From Bacteroidia bacterium (lineage in GTDB: Bacteria; Bacteroidota; Bacteroidia; SpSt-205), in contig JANWZJ010000004.1 in the NCBI GenBank assembly GCA_025054525.1, positions 14,092 to 68,783 of the forward strand: a stretch of DNA of 54,692 bases. The letters are read 5' to 3'. The notes under the pieces are model-generated. The model ran no database searches. It was not told where the DNA came from and saw only the letters and a program-made list of their open reading frames with translations. Position numbers and translations under genes: made by a program. The stretch's first letter is position 1; each line of letters begins with the position of its first letter. Of this stretch, positions 16,711 through 25,562 are shown in pieces.

Positions 16711-17563
16711 CAGCTCTAAGCCAGCGCGGCCGCCCAGAGATATCGCAATATATTTCACAACTGAAGCCTACTCCCTCCCACAGCACCTGCACCGCAGAAG
16801 CAGTGGGGGGGAATAGCTCTACTATGCATTCACCCGTCGGAGATAAGCTCTGTAAAGCGAAATTGGCAATGACCTCGTATAGCTCTTTATCTCTACAGAA
16901 GAGTGCTTCAGGCGGTTCGTAGAGACGCACGCGCCGCTCAGTTTGCCCCCAGTAGCTCCAGGAAATGTAGGGAGGATTCGCCACAATTAGCTCCCATTCC
17001 GCTGGCCAAGTGACAGGAAGCCGCTCTTTGCCCAGCTCTACCTGAGCCGTAGTTAGACGAATGCCATAGAGAAGGGCATTTGCGGCAGTCGTGGCAAGTG
17101 CAAGCGGACTCTTATCTATAGCATATACTTGAGCCTCTGGGAAATGATACGCTAATCGTATAGCGATAGCGCCGCTTCCTGTACCTATATCTAAAATAGA
17201 TCGGGGAGGCTGTGTTTGTCTGCGCTGGATTAGCCAAGAAGTCCATTCTTCTGTTTCAGGACGGGGGATAAACACTCCTGGACGCACTTTTAGGGTTAGT
17301 TCTCCGAAGGCGACTTCACCTAATATGTATCCTAATGGCTCTTCTTGTTGCAGTCGGGTAATAGCCTGCTGCCAAGAGTGCCAGTGTTCCGAGGGAAAAT
17401 GTGCTTGCCCTTGGCTAAGGAGCCACTGCTGCTCCCAATCAGGCATAAAGTGCCGCAGTAATCGGCGTACAATAGCTTGGGCTTCAGCTTCAGAATATAT
17501 GGGCGTAAGCTGATTCAAGCTCCACTGCCGCAGGGCTCGTAGCGTCAGCGGCTGGCTACCCAT
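16685..17563 (-). CDS. prmC: Peptide chain release factor N5-glutamine methyltransferase PrmC
   Basis: 292 aa from the ATG at 17563. A longer frame begins at 17617, but it would reach further into the EnvC-like gene. PrmC methylates the GGQ glutamine of RF1 and RF2. Seen: the helical N-terminal domain with LGYILGEVAFGELTLKV (about 75), the PRPETEEW segment (about 100), the SAM motif ILDIGTGSGAIAIRLA (about 121) and the catalytic NPPYISW (about 194). prfA is not adjacent. Overlaps the EnvC-like gene by 19 bases and the convergent aminotransferase gene by 26. Confidence 0.9.
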   Translation of the reverse strand: MGSQPLTLRALRQWSLNQLTPIYSEAEAQAIVRRLLRHFMPDWEQQWLLSQGQAHFPSEHWHSWQQAITRLQQEEPLGYILGEVAFGELTLKVRPGVFIPRPETEEWTSWLIQRRQTQPPRSILDIGTGSGAIAIRLAYHFPEAQVYAIDKSPLALATTAANALLYGIRLTTAQVELGKERLPVTWPAEWELIVANPPYISWSYWGQTERRVRLYEPPEALFCRDKELYEVIANFALQSLSPTGECIVELFPPTASAVQVLWEGVGFSCEIYCDISGRPRWLRAVRKQRLAV

Positions 17564-18726
17564 TCTAAGGGATTGACAGGCGTTTTCCCTTTGTAAATCA
17601 GAAAGTATAACTGACAAGGCTCACCATTCTCTGAACTTATGCGGCCGATAGGCGTAAGAATAGACACATTTTGACCTGGCTGTACGAATACTTCTTTTAG
17701 ATGTGCATATACAGTGCGATAGGTGCCGTGCTGGATAATCACGACTTTACCTTGGGTAGGAATAGTAGTAACTGCGGTTACTCTTCCTCCGAAGATAGCT
17801 CGTACTTCTGTGTTATTAGGCCCGGCGAGATAGACCCCGTGGTTAGTGATAAATCCCCCACTTTCATCTTCTACTGTGCCGAAAGGGGAAGTAACGACGG
17901 CTTGGTCGGAGGCAATTGGCCAGGGGAGATTCCCCTTATTTTGCTCAAAAGCACCGGTGATGCGTCGCTCCGCAACGGTGGGTGTGGCTTTGCGAGCTGC
18001 TTCCAGTTCCGCCCGAATCAGCTCATCTATTTTGCGTTGAATCTGTTCCAACTCTCGGCGTGCCCGATGAATCTGCGACTTGTAAGAGAGTTCTTGTTGA
18101 CGAAGCTGATGAAACAGGGCTTTCTTCTCTGCTTGGGAACGCTGTAGCGCTTGGGCTTGCTCTATATATAGAAGGAGTAGGCGGTTTTTCTCCTCTCGGC
18201 TTTTGCGGAGCGAAGCAGAGCGGCTCAAGAAGAAACGATGGGTGCGCTGGATGAGCTGAAGCTGTTCCTGTCGGAAGCGGGAAACCGCCCGAAAGTAGAA
18301 GAGCCTTTCGTATGCTTGCCGGAACGACTCGGCGCTCAAAATCCAAAGCCAAGGATTCATCTGGCGCTGGGTTTTGTCCAAGAGGTACAAGGTCCAGATG
18401 TAGTTGCGATACAAGCGGCGTAAATCTCTCTCCAAAGACTGGCTAAGCTGCGCTAACTGATAAATATCCTGGTCTAAAAGCGTCATTTCTTGCTGTAGGC
18501 TTTGGAGGAGTTTTTCCCGGAGGTTGATTTGTCTGCGCAGGAGGGAGAGTTCCGTGAGAGAGCGGTGTCGTTCTTTCCGAGTATGGAGCAGGAGCTCTTG
18601 CGTCTGGCGCAGCTCTACTTCTATTTGTTGGCGACGGCGCTCTAACTTTTTGCGTTCAGCGGCATAATCCTTATCTCGTACGGGCTGGGCAAAAACTACT
18701 ACTACCCACACCCAGAGGCACTTCAT
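17545..18726 (-). CDS. EnvC-like factor with degenerate M23 (LytM) domain
   Basis: 393 aa. Signal peptide to about residue 14, a long coiled coil (about 20-245, rich in R, Q, E and L), then an M23-fold domain (about 265-390). In the metallopeptidase pattern HxG[IV]D the metal ligands are replaced by N295 and Y299 (NHGVY), while H333 and H342 (QHG, YAHL) remain. Loss of the first His and Asp is the hallmark of EnvC/NlpD-type proteins, which activate cell-wall amidases at division instead of cutting peptidoglycan. The 4-base overlap with mnmG indicates cotranscription. Calling it an amidase activator is inference from family knowledge. Confidence 0.8.
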   Translation of the reverse strand: MKCLWVWVVVVFAQPVRDKDYAAERKKLERRRQQIEVELRQTQELLLHTRKERHRSLTELSLLRRQINLREKLLQSLQQEMTLLDQDIYQLAQLSQSLERDLRRLYRNYIWTLYLLDKTQRQMNPWLWILSAESFRQAYERLFYFRAVSRFRQEQLQLIQRTHRFFLSRSASLRKSREEKNRLLLLYIEQAQALQRSQAEKKALFHQLRQQELSYKSQIHRARRELEQIQRKIDELIRAELEAARKATPTVAERRITGAFEQNKGNLPWPIASDQAVVTSPFGTVEDESGGFITNHGVYLAGPNNTEVRAIFGGRVTAVTTIPTQGKVVIIQHGTYRTVYAHLKEVFVQPGQNVSILTPIGRISSENGEPCQLYFLIYKGKTPVNPLEWVASR

Positions 18727-20594
18727 CGTCCTAAGTAGGTAAGAAGCCCCGCAATGTCCGAAGGGCTCACACCACTGATTTGACTGGCTTGGCGAATAGT
18801 ACGAGGACGATACTTGGCGAGCTTCTCCCGCGCTTCAAAGGACAGAAAGGTCAGCTTAGAATAGTCCATATTTTCTGGTAGAGGCACTTCCTCTAAACGA
18901 CGGAGTTTTTCTGCTTGCTGGCGCTCCTTCTCTAAATAGCCATGGTATTTTAAGTCTATCTCGGCAGTGAGCACAGCATCTGGGCCTAACTGCGAGAGTA
19001 AATCCCGAAGGGCAGGCGAAATTTCAGTGAGTTTTTCTAAAGAGAGGCGTGGACGCATCAGTAAAGTCGCCAGAGAGGTCTTTTGGCTCACAGGGCTCTC
19101 GCCGTTACTTTCTAACCAGCCCGTGATAGCCTCAGGGGCTATTTTGGTCTCCTTGAGAAAGGTCGTCAGCCGAGCAATATGCGCTTTACGCGTCTGGACT
19201 CGTTCATATCGCCGTTGGGACGCTAATCCTATGGCATAGCTTTTTTCGGTAAGGCGAATATCCGCGTTATCTTGTCGGAGCCAGAGCCGATACTCCGCCC
19301 GAGAGGTGAACATGCGATAAGGTTCATCCACGCCTTTCGTGATAAGGTCATCTATGAGTACCCCGATATACGCCTCATCTCGGCTCAGAATGAAGGGGGG
19401 TAGATTTTTCACTTTGGCGGCAGCGTTGATACCTGCGATAATGCCTTGTGCAGCCGCTTCTTCATAGCCTGTAGTACCGTTGATTTGTCCAGCAAAAAAG
19501 AGATTTTCTACGAGATGAGTCTCTAAAGTGGGCTTAAGCTGATAGGGGGGGAAGAAGTCATATTCTATAGCATAGCCGGGACGAAACATGCGCGCATTCT
19601 CTAACCCCGGAATATGCCTGAGGGCTTCTGCCTGTATAGGTTCAGGCAGAGAAGAAGAGAAGCCATTCAAATAAACTTCTATTGTATGGCGCCCTTCTGG
19701 TTCTATGAAGAGTTGGTGCCGTTCCCGCTCGGAGAAACGGACAATTTTGTCTTCAATAGAAGGGCAGTAGCGCGGGCCTATCCCTTGAATGACACCCGTA
19801 TAGAGAGGCGACTCCGAAAACCCTTGACTTAGTATGGCATGTACCTTAGGGTTTGTATAGGTAATCCAGCAGGGAAGCTGCTCACGCAGGGGAGGGGTAT
19901 CCTCAAAAGAGAACTTGCCTGGGGGCTCATCGCCGAGCTGCATTTCCAGACGGCTATAGTCTATCGTGCGCCCATCTAAGCGAGGGGGCGTACCTGTTTT
20001 CATCCGCCCAGTCTCAAAGCCCAACTCACGCAGTTGTTCTGTGATTCCATAGCTGGCAGACTCGCCTATCCGCCCCCCTGCTTGTTGCCTCAAGCCGATA
20101 TGAATGACCCCCCCAAGGAAAGTACCAGTGGTGAGTACGACCGCATGTGCAAGGAATTCTTTGCCAGACCGATTGAAGACCCCCTGAACGCGACGACGAT
20201 CTGAGGAAAGGAGTAGTCCTACTACGGCATCTTGCCAGAAGAAGAGATTGGGGATTTGCTCTAAGTGCCAGCGCCAGCGCGCAGCGAAAGCAGCTCTATC
20301 ATTTTGAGCCCGAGGACTCCAAAGCGCAGGACCTTTGGAGCGGTTAAGCATGCGAAACTGAATCATTGTCTCGTCTGTGATGATTCCTGAAAGCCCTCCC
20401 AAGGCATCTATTTCGCGCACGAGTTGTCCTTTGGCGATCCCTCCCATGGCAGGGTTGCAGGACATCTGCCCAATCTTGGTCATGTCTAAAGTGGTGAGGA
20501 GGGTGCGACATCCTAGGTTGGCAGCAGCCGCCGCTGCCTCGTTGCCCGCATGACCAGCCCCTACGACAATCACATCAAACCGCTCTGCCGACAT
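18723..20594 (-). CDS. mnmG: tRNA uridine 5-carboxymethylaminomethyl modification enzyme MnmG
   Basis: 623 aa, full length. With MnmE it modifies the wobble uridine of several tRNAs, using FAD and 5,10-methylene-THF. Seen: the FAD motif [12 protein letters not shown] (about 10), LSCNPA-type [14 protein letters not shown] (about 44), TGTFLGG (about 133), FSFEDTPP (about 228), the second GIDA signature [14 protein letters not shown] (about 369) and the C-terminal helical domain. The ATG sits inside the parS palindrome. MnmG is often encoded near the replication origin. mnmE is not in the window. Confidence 0.97.
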   Translation of the reverse strand: MSAERFDVIVVGAGHAGNEAAAAAANLGCRTLLTTLDMTKIGQMSCNPAMGGIAKGQLVREIDALGGLSGIITDETMIQFRMLNRSKGPALWSPRAQNDRAAFAARWRWHLEQIPNLFFWQDAVVGLLLSSDRRRVQGVFNRSGKEFLAHAVVLTTGTFLGGVIHIGLRQQAGGRIGESASYGITEQLRELGFETGRMKTGTPPRLDGRTIDYSRLEMQLGDEPPGKFSFEDTPPLREQLPCWITYTNPKVHAILSQGFSESPLYTGVIQGIGPRYCPSIEDKIVRFSERERHQLFIEPEGRHTIEVYLNGFSSSLPEPIQAEALRHIPGLENARMFRPGYAIEYDFFPPYQLKPTLETHLVENLFFAGQINGTTGYEEAAAQGIIAGINAAAKVKNLPPFILSRDEAYIGVLIDDLITKGVDEPYRMFTSRAEYRLWLRQDNADIRLTEKSYAIGLASQRRYERVQTRKAHIARLTTFLKETKIAPEAITGWLESNGESPVSQKTSLATLLMRPRLSLEKLTEISPALRDLLSQLGPDAVLTAEIDLKYHGYLEKERQQAEKLRRLEEVPLPENMDYSKLTFLSFEAREKLAKYRPRTIRQASQISGVSPSDIAGLLTYLGR

Positions 20595-21045
20595 GTTTCA
20601 CGTGAAACATCTCTTTCCATAGGTTCAAGTAGAAATTCTCTTCGTTTCGCATGGCAGCCTCGTGGGCAGGAGTATCATCCCGCCGACCCGCTGCATGAAG
20701 TAATCCATGTACCATCGTTCGGCGAATACCCTCCGCAAAAGTCTCTCCATATTCCTTGCAAAGTAAAGCCACATAAGCAGGCGCTATGAAAATCTCTAAG
20801 GCATCTCCATAATCAAAGGTCATCACATCTGTGGCAGAGGAGTCTTGTAGGAATTCTTCATGGAGTGCCGACATATGTGATGTGGGAATAAAGAAATAGC
20901 CGATTTTCTGAAGGCGCCTCAAGCAGAGCCGTTCTATGCATATCTGTATCCACTGTCTGTATTGGGAGGCAGGGCGTAGTCTCCACCTACGGGTTTCTGG
21001 GGTGTAGTAGCATCTTATTTGCGGAAGAAGAGCAGTCTTACGCAT
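20575..21045 (-). CDS. ybeY: Endoribonuclease YbeY
   Basis: 156 aa. YbeY is a zinc-dependent rRNA maturation and ribosome quality factor. Seen: [12 protein letters not shown] (about 70) and the metal motif [12 protein letters not shown] (H113, H117, and Asp at the third position where many proteobacterial enzymes have His; to my knowledge Asp is usual in Bacteroidota). The penultimate coding residues MFHVKH are encoded by the parS sequence. The start overlaps the RsbW-like gene by 31 bases, and no alternative start exists before the conserved region. Confidence 0.88.
   Translation of the reverse strand: MRKTALLPQIRCYYTPETRRWRLRPASQYRQWIQICIERLCLRRLQKIGYFFIPTSHMSALHEEFLQDSSATDVMTFDYGDALEIFIAPAYVALLCKEYGETFAEGIRRTMVHGLLHAAGRRDDTPAHEAAMRNEENFYLNLWKEMFHVKHVGRAV
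20593..20610. other. parS centromere site (ParB/Noc-type palindrome)
   Basis: A perfect 18-bp palindrome ATGTTTCACGTGAAACAT. Its central 16 bases (20594-20609) are identical to the bacterial parS consensus. In most bacteria parS sites bind ParB and cluster near oriC, so this window probably lies in the origin-proximal part of the chromosome. It spans the end of ybeY and the start of mnmG and is read as residues MFHVKH in ybeY. No parA, parB, dnaA or origin-like AT-rich array is in the window. Confidence 0.9.
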
Positions 21046-21449
21046 CGCCCTCCTTCCAGAAATTCCACATTATCAGCGATATTTCGCATAAGGAAGATGC
21101 CCCGACCGCCTTCTTTAAGAAGGTTGTCTTGATGGGTGGGGTCGGGTATTGATTCAGGATTGAATCCTTCGCCCTCATCCTGAACTTCTACCGCAAGGGC
21201 AGGGGGCAAGTTAGAGTAGGATAAGCGGACTCGTACCTCTTTCTGTGGGCTTTGTCGGTTGCCGTGTAAGATGGCGTTACTGATTGCTTCCGTTACGGCT
21301 ACGATGAATAGGGAAATTTTCTCCGCCTGAAGACCCATTTCTCGTGCCCAAGCGGAAAGGTGTCCCTCTATTCGCGCGATTTCATCTAAGTGGCTCATCA
21401 GGCGGATTTCTACATGGTCTGCTTGAGGCTGAATAGAAACTTGGCTCAT
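21015..21449 (-). CDS. RsbW-like HATPase (anti-sigma / serine kinase type)
   Basis: 144 aa. A single GHKL ATPase domain shows the N box TEAISNAILHGN (about 53-64), the G1 box DEGEGF (about 91) and the G2 box GGRGIFLM (about 113). Stand-alone domains of this size are RsbW/SpoIIAB-type serine kinases that phosphorylate an STAS antagonist and bind a sigma factor, or act as general partner-switch kinases. No STAS protein or alternative sigma factor is adjacent. The 4-base overlap with the large membrane protein gene and 31-base overlap with ybeY place it in the middle of a six-gene unit. Confidence 0.85.
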   Translation of the reverse strand: MSQVSIQPQADHVEIRLMSHLDEIARIEGHLSAWAREMGLQAEKISLFIVAVTEAISNAILHGNRQSPQKEVRVRLSYSNLPPALAVEVQDEGEGFNPESIPDPTHQDNLLKEGGRGIFLMRNIADNVEFLEGGRCVRLLFFRK

Positions 21450-24400
21450 CGGTATTGGAGGTATTTTTGGATTAGGTTCTGATAAGAGGGTTGGTAGAGC
21501 CAGGGGGCAGGTATAGTAGCAGGAGCTTGCTGTGAAGGCCGAGGCGTAGGATAGGTGCTGGTAACGCGCTGGAAAAATTGTTTGGCTGTGCGAGATTCCC
21601 GCTGAGGCTCTAATTCTCGTTCATGCTGAGACTGCTCGTATTCCAGCAGACGAGTTAGAATCGCCTGCTGACGCATGAGTCGCTCTTGAGTCAGATTGCC
21701 AATCAAAATATCTTTTTCTGCTTTTTGCATCTCTTCTATAAGTCCCTGGAGCTGAGAAGCGGAACCGGGGTCTTGTCGTAGCCGCTCTTGCAGGCGCAGC
21801 CGAATTAGTTCTTGCTGCGTAGATAGTCGGGCTCGCTCTTCGGGAGAAAGAGCCGGTAGGGAAGTTTCGGCGGCGGGGTTAGGTTGAGTGGCTCGCTCCA
21901 GTAGTTCATTAAGCTGCTGCTGGAGCTGTTGTAAAGAAGGTTGCATGCCTGAGCGGCTCCGAGAAGGCGGGGTAGAGTTGGCGCGCGGTTGCCCTGAGGA
22001 AGACGGCCGAGAGCAGGAAGAAGATGCGTTTTTCCTGCGGACGCGGAAAGGATTAGAACACGCCCCACTATTACAACTCTTCTGCCTTTGCGACTCTAAC
22101 TGGGCCAGTAGTTCTGTGAAAAGATTGGCTAAGCGGTTCATTCCTTGAAGAATATATTGCTGACGGCGGAGGAGCACTTCCGCCTGCTGGAAACTCATCG
22201 CTTGAAAATAGCGCTCTATTTCCCGTAGCAGGTCCATGATGGGCTCTTCCACAGCAGGGGAACGCATCGCTATGGCATGCAAACTATCATGTACCTGCCG
22301 ATAATCCTGCCGAATGCGTTGCTGTTGGGTGATGAGAAGCGGCGTAATCACCCCCAGACTCGCTACATCTTGCGTCTTCTTGCGCAGGTCCTCTTGCCGG
22401 AAAGAAAGAGACAAGACTGCTTTGAGTAGCAAGCGTAGGGCTTCATACTCTTCTGCTTGCTCTTCCTCTTCCTGTGCCATAGCACCCGAATCCAAGGCAG
22501 ATAGTGCCTCCTCTAAGTTTTGAGCGGCATTCTCCTGCGAGATACGAGCTGAGTTCCCCCGATTTTGTTGAAGTCGGTCTAACGCCTCTTGCATTTTTTG
22601 GAGAGCATTCTCTATGGACTGCCGCGCAGAGCGCAAACTATCCCGTAGAATAGGCCTATCTTGATAGAGTCTTCTTAGGGAGTCTAACTCCTTCGCGACT
22701 TCAGCCGTTTTGTCCAGAAGGTTTCGCTGAACTTCTTGCGTGCTGGGCTGCTTGTGGAGAGAGTCGGAAAGCTCGCTAAGTTTCTTCTGTTGGTCGGAAA
22801 GCTCGGCTATCCGTGTCATGAGCTGCTCTAACCGCCGCTGCTGCTGTATCTCTGGCAGCAATGCCTCTAATCGCTCCATCTTTTGCTGCCACTCTTGATA
22901 GGCTTGCTGCAGTTCTTTGTGAAGCTGCGCGATTCTGGATGAATCCTGATGCCGATTGCTTTGAATTTGAGTTGCCAACTGCTCTAACTTTTGAGGGTTG
23001 AAGGATTCTAAAATTTTGAGGAGCTGCTCCATCTGCTGTAGAAGCTCCGGGCTAAAAAGCTGCTGCTCTGTTGCCAATCGCTGCATAGAACGCAGCTCAC
23101 TTCGCACATCCCGAAACCGCTCCATAAAGTCCGATACTTTTGAAGAAGACTCTTGGGCTTGAGTGTCTCCGACGGAGCGCTCCACCTGCTTGTTGAGATG
23201 CTTTATAATCTCCAGCAGGGAGTCCTGCATTTGAGCGAAGGTTTCCTGTTTCGCTACCTCATCTGCCAGTTCTAAAGTGTATAAAATACTGCGACTGGAT
23301 TTGGGCCCATAGAGTGCGTCATTGTCCCAGACTTCTGCATAATACTCTACTTTATCGCCCGCTTGAATACCGAGATACTTCCAGTTTAGCTGTATAAGCT
23401 GGTCTAAGGAAGTAGAAGAAGGGAGCGTTAGAGGATAAGCATTAAAGTGCTGCTGGGTTCGTCCGGGTACAGAACTTTCTGCGATACGGTACCAAAGCAC
23501 GCCCCGGCTGATGCCATAGTCATCTGCAGCTTGAAGGCGGAGAGTATGCTCCCAAGTTTCGGATTGAAAGAGTTCTGTGAGGAGTTGTACGGTGGGGTGA
23601 TAATCTAAAGTTACATCTACCTGCATAGAGAAAGTATCAGTAAAAAACGAGTCCTGTAAGACTAAAAGGTAAGTATGGGGTTCATAAGCTGTGAATTGGG
23701 CATGCCACTGGTGAGGAGCGGTGGTGTGCAGAGTCCCCCCAGAAAAATGCAGACGATACGGACGGTCACTCTCCACCTGAGCTGAAAGTTGGAGGCGAGA
23801 CCCCCGCAGAACGCGGATTTGGGGGGCGTACAAGGTATCTGGCTTGCGGTTTGTGTAAGCAGGATAATTGCAATACAATATAGGTGTCTGAAGGTGAGAC
23901 GGGCGCAGCACTTCTATAAACTGTGCGGCTATTAGGCTGCCTTCCGCATAAATGCGCATCTTGAAGCTCTCTTGTAGTGAAGGTATCCGCAGCACATAAT
24001 GAGAGAAGTTAGTTTTTTGTAGAGGGACTTCTCCTTGGTCAGACTCAATCCAAACCCTTTCTGGTAGCTCTTTTCCGCTAAAAGTAAGGAATATCTCCAA
24101 GTTTTCCCCTATGCGATAGAATTTCTTGAGTCCCTCCATCTTCAGAGTGAAGGGCAGAGGGCGTATGAACTCCTTGCGTGGCTGCATGAAGCGATAAGCC
24201 CCCTCTCGGAAGGTGGTAGGAAGTCCCATCCAGAGCGATACTATTCCTATGAGCAGTAGCAGTAGCCCGAGTGCATATTGTCGTACTTGGGGATAAGGTA
24301 GGGTGATTTCCCAGGAAAAGACGGAAAGTTGCTGCATGCGTTCTTCTATGGCAAGGAGGATAGCGGCATTCTGGGAGGGGTTTTGCTGGCTAAGCTGAAA

Positions 24401-24727
24401 GGTGTTTAGAAGTTTGTCTTGGATTTGAGGGATGCGTTTGCCTATCCAGCGGGCAGCTTCTTCGTCGGAGAGGTAGCCGCGCAGACGCAGCCCGTACTGC
24501 AGAAGGGGATAAACGACCCATACACTTAGCATGCCTACGGAAGCTGTTATCCATGCCCCCCAGAGGATTTTTCGGATGGAAGATTCCCACCAGAATACGC
24601 CTTCAGCTAAGCTGAGCACTGCCCACATGCCCAGACTTCCCAGGCCCACCAGCAAAAGCCCTCGTAGTACCTGCACTCGGTAATATGCCGCGCGAAAGGC
24701 GATTAAGCGTTCTCGGAGCGATTCCAT
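21446..24727 (-). CDS. DUF4175-like membrane protein with long coiled coil
   Basis: 1093 aa from the ATG at 24727. Three hydrophobic segments lie near the N-terminus (about 22-48, 53-78 and 148-165), then a periplasmic beta-rich part (about 180-480, with Ig-like stretches such as RVLRGSRLQLSAQVESDRPY), then about 600 residues of Q-, L- and E-rich coiled coil. A low-complexity Ser/Arg/Pro/Cys patch lies at about 890-935. This order matches the DUF4175 family of Bacteroidota and Alphaproteobacteria, whose function is unknown. An in-frame codon exists at 24874, but it would cross into the divergent echA. The ATG is fixed by a complete promoter just upstream. First gene of the unit leading to ybeY, mnmG and prmC. 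Confidence 0.75.
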   Translation of the reverse strand: MESLRERLIAFRAAYYRVQVLRGLLLVGLGSLGMWAVLSLAEGVFWWESSIRKILWGAWITASVGMLSVWVVYPLLQYGLRLRGYLSDEEAARWIGKRIPQIQDKLLNTFQLSQQNPSQNAAILLAIEERMQQLSVFSWEITLPYPQVRQYALGLLLLLIGIVSLWMGLPTTFREGAYRFMQPRKEFIRPLPFTLKMEGLKKFYRIGENLEIFLTFSGKELPERVWIESDQGEVPLQKTNFSHYVLRIPSLQESFKMRIYAEGSLIAAQFIEVLRPSHLQTPILYCNYPAYTNRKPDTLYAPQIRVLRGSRLQLSAQVESDRPYRLHFSGGTLHTTAPHQWHAQFTAYEPHTYLLVLQDSFFTDTFSMQVDVTLDYHPTVQLLTELFQSETWEHTLRLQAADDYGISRGVLWYRIAESSVPGRTQQHFNAYPLTLPSSTSLDQLIQLNWKYLGIQAGDKVEYYAEVWDNDALYGPKSSRSILYTLELADEVAKQETFAQMQDSLLEIIKHLNKQVERSVGDTQAQESSSKVSDFMERFRDVRSELRSMQRLATEQQLFSPELLQQMEQLLKILESFNPQKLEQLATQIQSNRHQDSSRIAQLHKELQQAYQEWQQKMERLEALLPEIQQQRRLEQLMTRIAELSDQQKKLSELSDSLHKQPSTQEVQRNLLDKTAEVAKELDSLRRLYQDRPILRDSLRSARQSIENALQKMQEALDRLQQNRGNSARISQENAAQNLEEALSALDSGAMAQEEEEQAEEYEALRLLLKAVLSLSFRQEDLRKKTQDVASLGVITPLLITQQQRIRQDYRQVHDSLHAIAMRSPAVEEPIMDLLREIERYFQAMSFQQAEVLLRRQQYILQGMNRLANLFTELLAQLESQRQKSCNSGACSNPFRVRRKNASSSCSRPSSSGQPRANSTPPSRSRSGMQPSLQQLQQQLNELLERATQPNPAAETSLPALSPEERARLSTQQELIRLRLQERLRQDPGSASQLQGLIEEMQKAEKDILIGNLTQERLMRQQAILTRLLEYEQSQHERELEPQRESRTAKQFFQRVTSTYPTPRPSQQAPATIPAPWLYQPSYQNLIQKYLQYR

Positions 24728-24734
24728 GCCTTTA

Positions 24735-24764
24735 CAAAGATAGGGAAATCGTTTATTCTCCAAA
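24735..24764 (-). promoter_or_regulatory. Promoter of the DUF4175-ybeY-mnmG unit
   Basis: On the minus strand TTTG (24761-24764), 18 bases, then TATCTTTG (24735-24742), ending 7 bases before the ATG at 24727. Together with the nadA promoter this is the best match in the window to the full two-part Bacteroidota consensus. Confidence 0.75.
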
Positions 24765-24776
24765 AAGCATAAGCGA

Positions 24777-24784
24777 TATTTTTG
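24777..24784 (+). promoter_or_regulatory. -7 element of the enoyl-CoA hydratase gene
   Basis: Exact TATTTTTG, 4 bases before the ATG at 24789. It lies back to back with the divergent promoter at 24735-24764 in a 61-base intergenic space. Confidence 0.6.
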
Positions 24785-24788
24785 CGGC

Positions 24789-25562
24789 ATGCAGCCTCTC
24801 CTTATAGAAAAGGGCATTCGCCCAGGCGTGGCCCTCCTACGACTAAATCGGCCCGAAAGCCTCAATGCCCTCAACCGAGCTTTGGTAGCAGAGCTTACAG
24901 AGACCCTTCTTCAGTTAGAGAAAGATGATGAAGTAAAAGCTATCGTAATAACGGGAAACGAGCGAGCTTTCGCCGCAGGAGCAGACATCAAGGAAATGGC
25001 GAATGACTCAGCAATAGATATGTTGCTATTAGACCAGTTCCAGCGCTGGGATCAAATCAAGCGTCTCAAAAAAGTGCTGATTGCTGCGGTGAGTGGCTAT
25101 GCACTGGGAGGGGGATGCGAACTGGCGATGCTTTGTGATATCATCATAGCGAGTGAAACTGCCCAGTTTGGACAGCCAGAAATCAAAATCGGTGTTATTC
25201 CAGGGGCGGGTGGTACTCAGCGTTTAGTACGGGCCATAGGCAAATCTCGCGCCATGGAATACATCCTAACAGGACGATTTTTTTCTGCTCAGCAGGCTGC
25301 AGCTTGGGGACTGGTGAGCCGAGTCGTGCCCGTGGAACTCTATTTAGAGGAAGCGCTCAAACTCGCCGAAGAAATCGCTTCCATGCCGCCAATCGCCGTC
25401 CAACTGGCTAAACAATCAGTGCTGAAAGCATACGAACTCTCCTTGGAGGAAGGGCTTCATTTTGAGCGTCGTAATTTCTATTTGCTCTTTGCCACAGAAG
25501 ACCAGAAGGAAGGAATGCGCGCCTTTATGGAAAAACGCACGCCTCAGTGGAAGGGACGCTGA
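24789..25562 (+). CDS. Enoyl-CoA hydratase/isomerase family protein
   Basis: 257 aa, crotonase fold. Seen: LNRPESLNALNRAL (about 18), the oxyanion-hole segments AFAAGADIKEMA (about 59) and SGYALGGGCELAMLCD (about 98), and the catalytic region FGQPEIKIGVIPGAGGTQRL (about 119). Both catalytic Glu positions appear to be kept (CELAM and PEIKIG), pointing to hydratase activity in beta-oxidation or the reverse. Directly followed by a class V aminotransferase with no gap. Confidence 0.92.
   Translation: MQPLLIEKGIRPGVALLRLNRPESLNALNRALVAELTETLLQLEKDDEVKAIVITGNERAFAAGADIKEMANDSAIDMLLLDQFQRWDQIKRLKKVLIAAVSGYALGGGCELAMLCDIIIASETAQFGQPEIKIGVIPGAGGTQRLVRAIGKSRAMEYILTGRFFSAQQAAAWGLVSRVVPVELYLEEALKLAEEIASMPPIAVQLAKQSVLKAYELSLEEGLHFERRNFYLLFATEDQKEGMRAFMEKRTPQWKGR

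Noticed and set aside
17545-18726. EnvC-like gene as an inactivated pseudogene because metal ligands are missing
   Set aside because: The frame is intact and this ligand loss is the normal state for EnvC-type activators.
21900-22070. Possible frameshift in the Ser/Arg/Cys-rich patch of the DUF4175-like protein
   Set aside because: The coiled coil continues in the same frame on both sides and family members carry low-complexity inserts here; no need for a frameshift.
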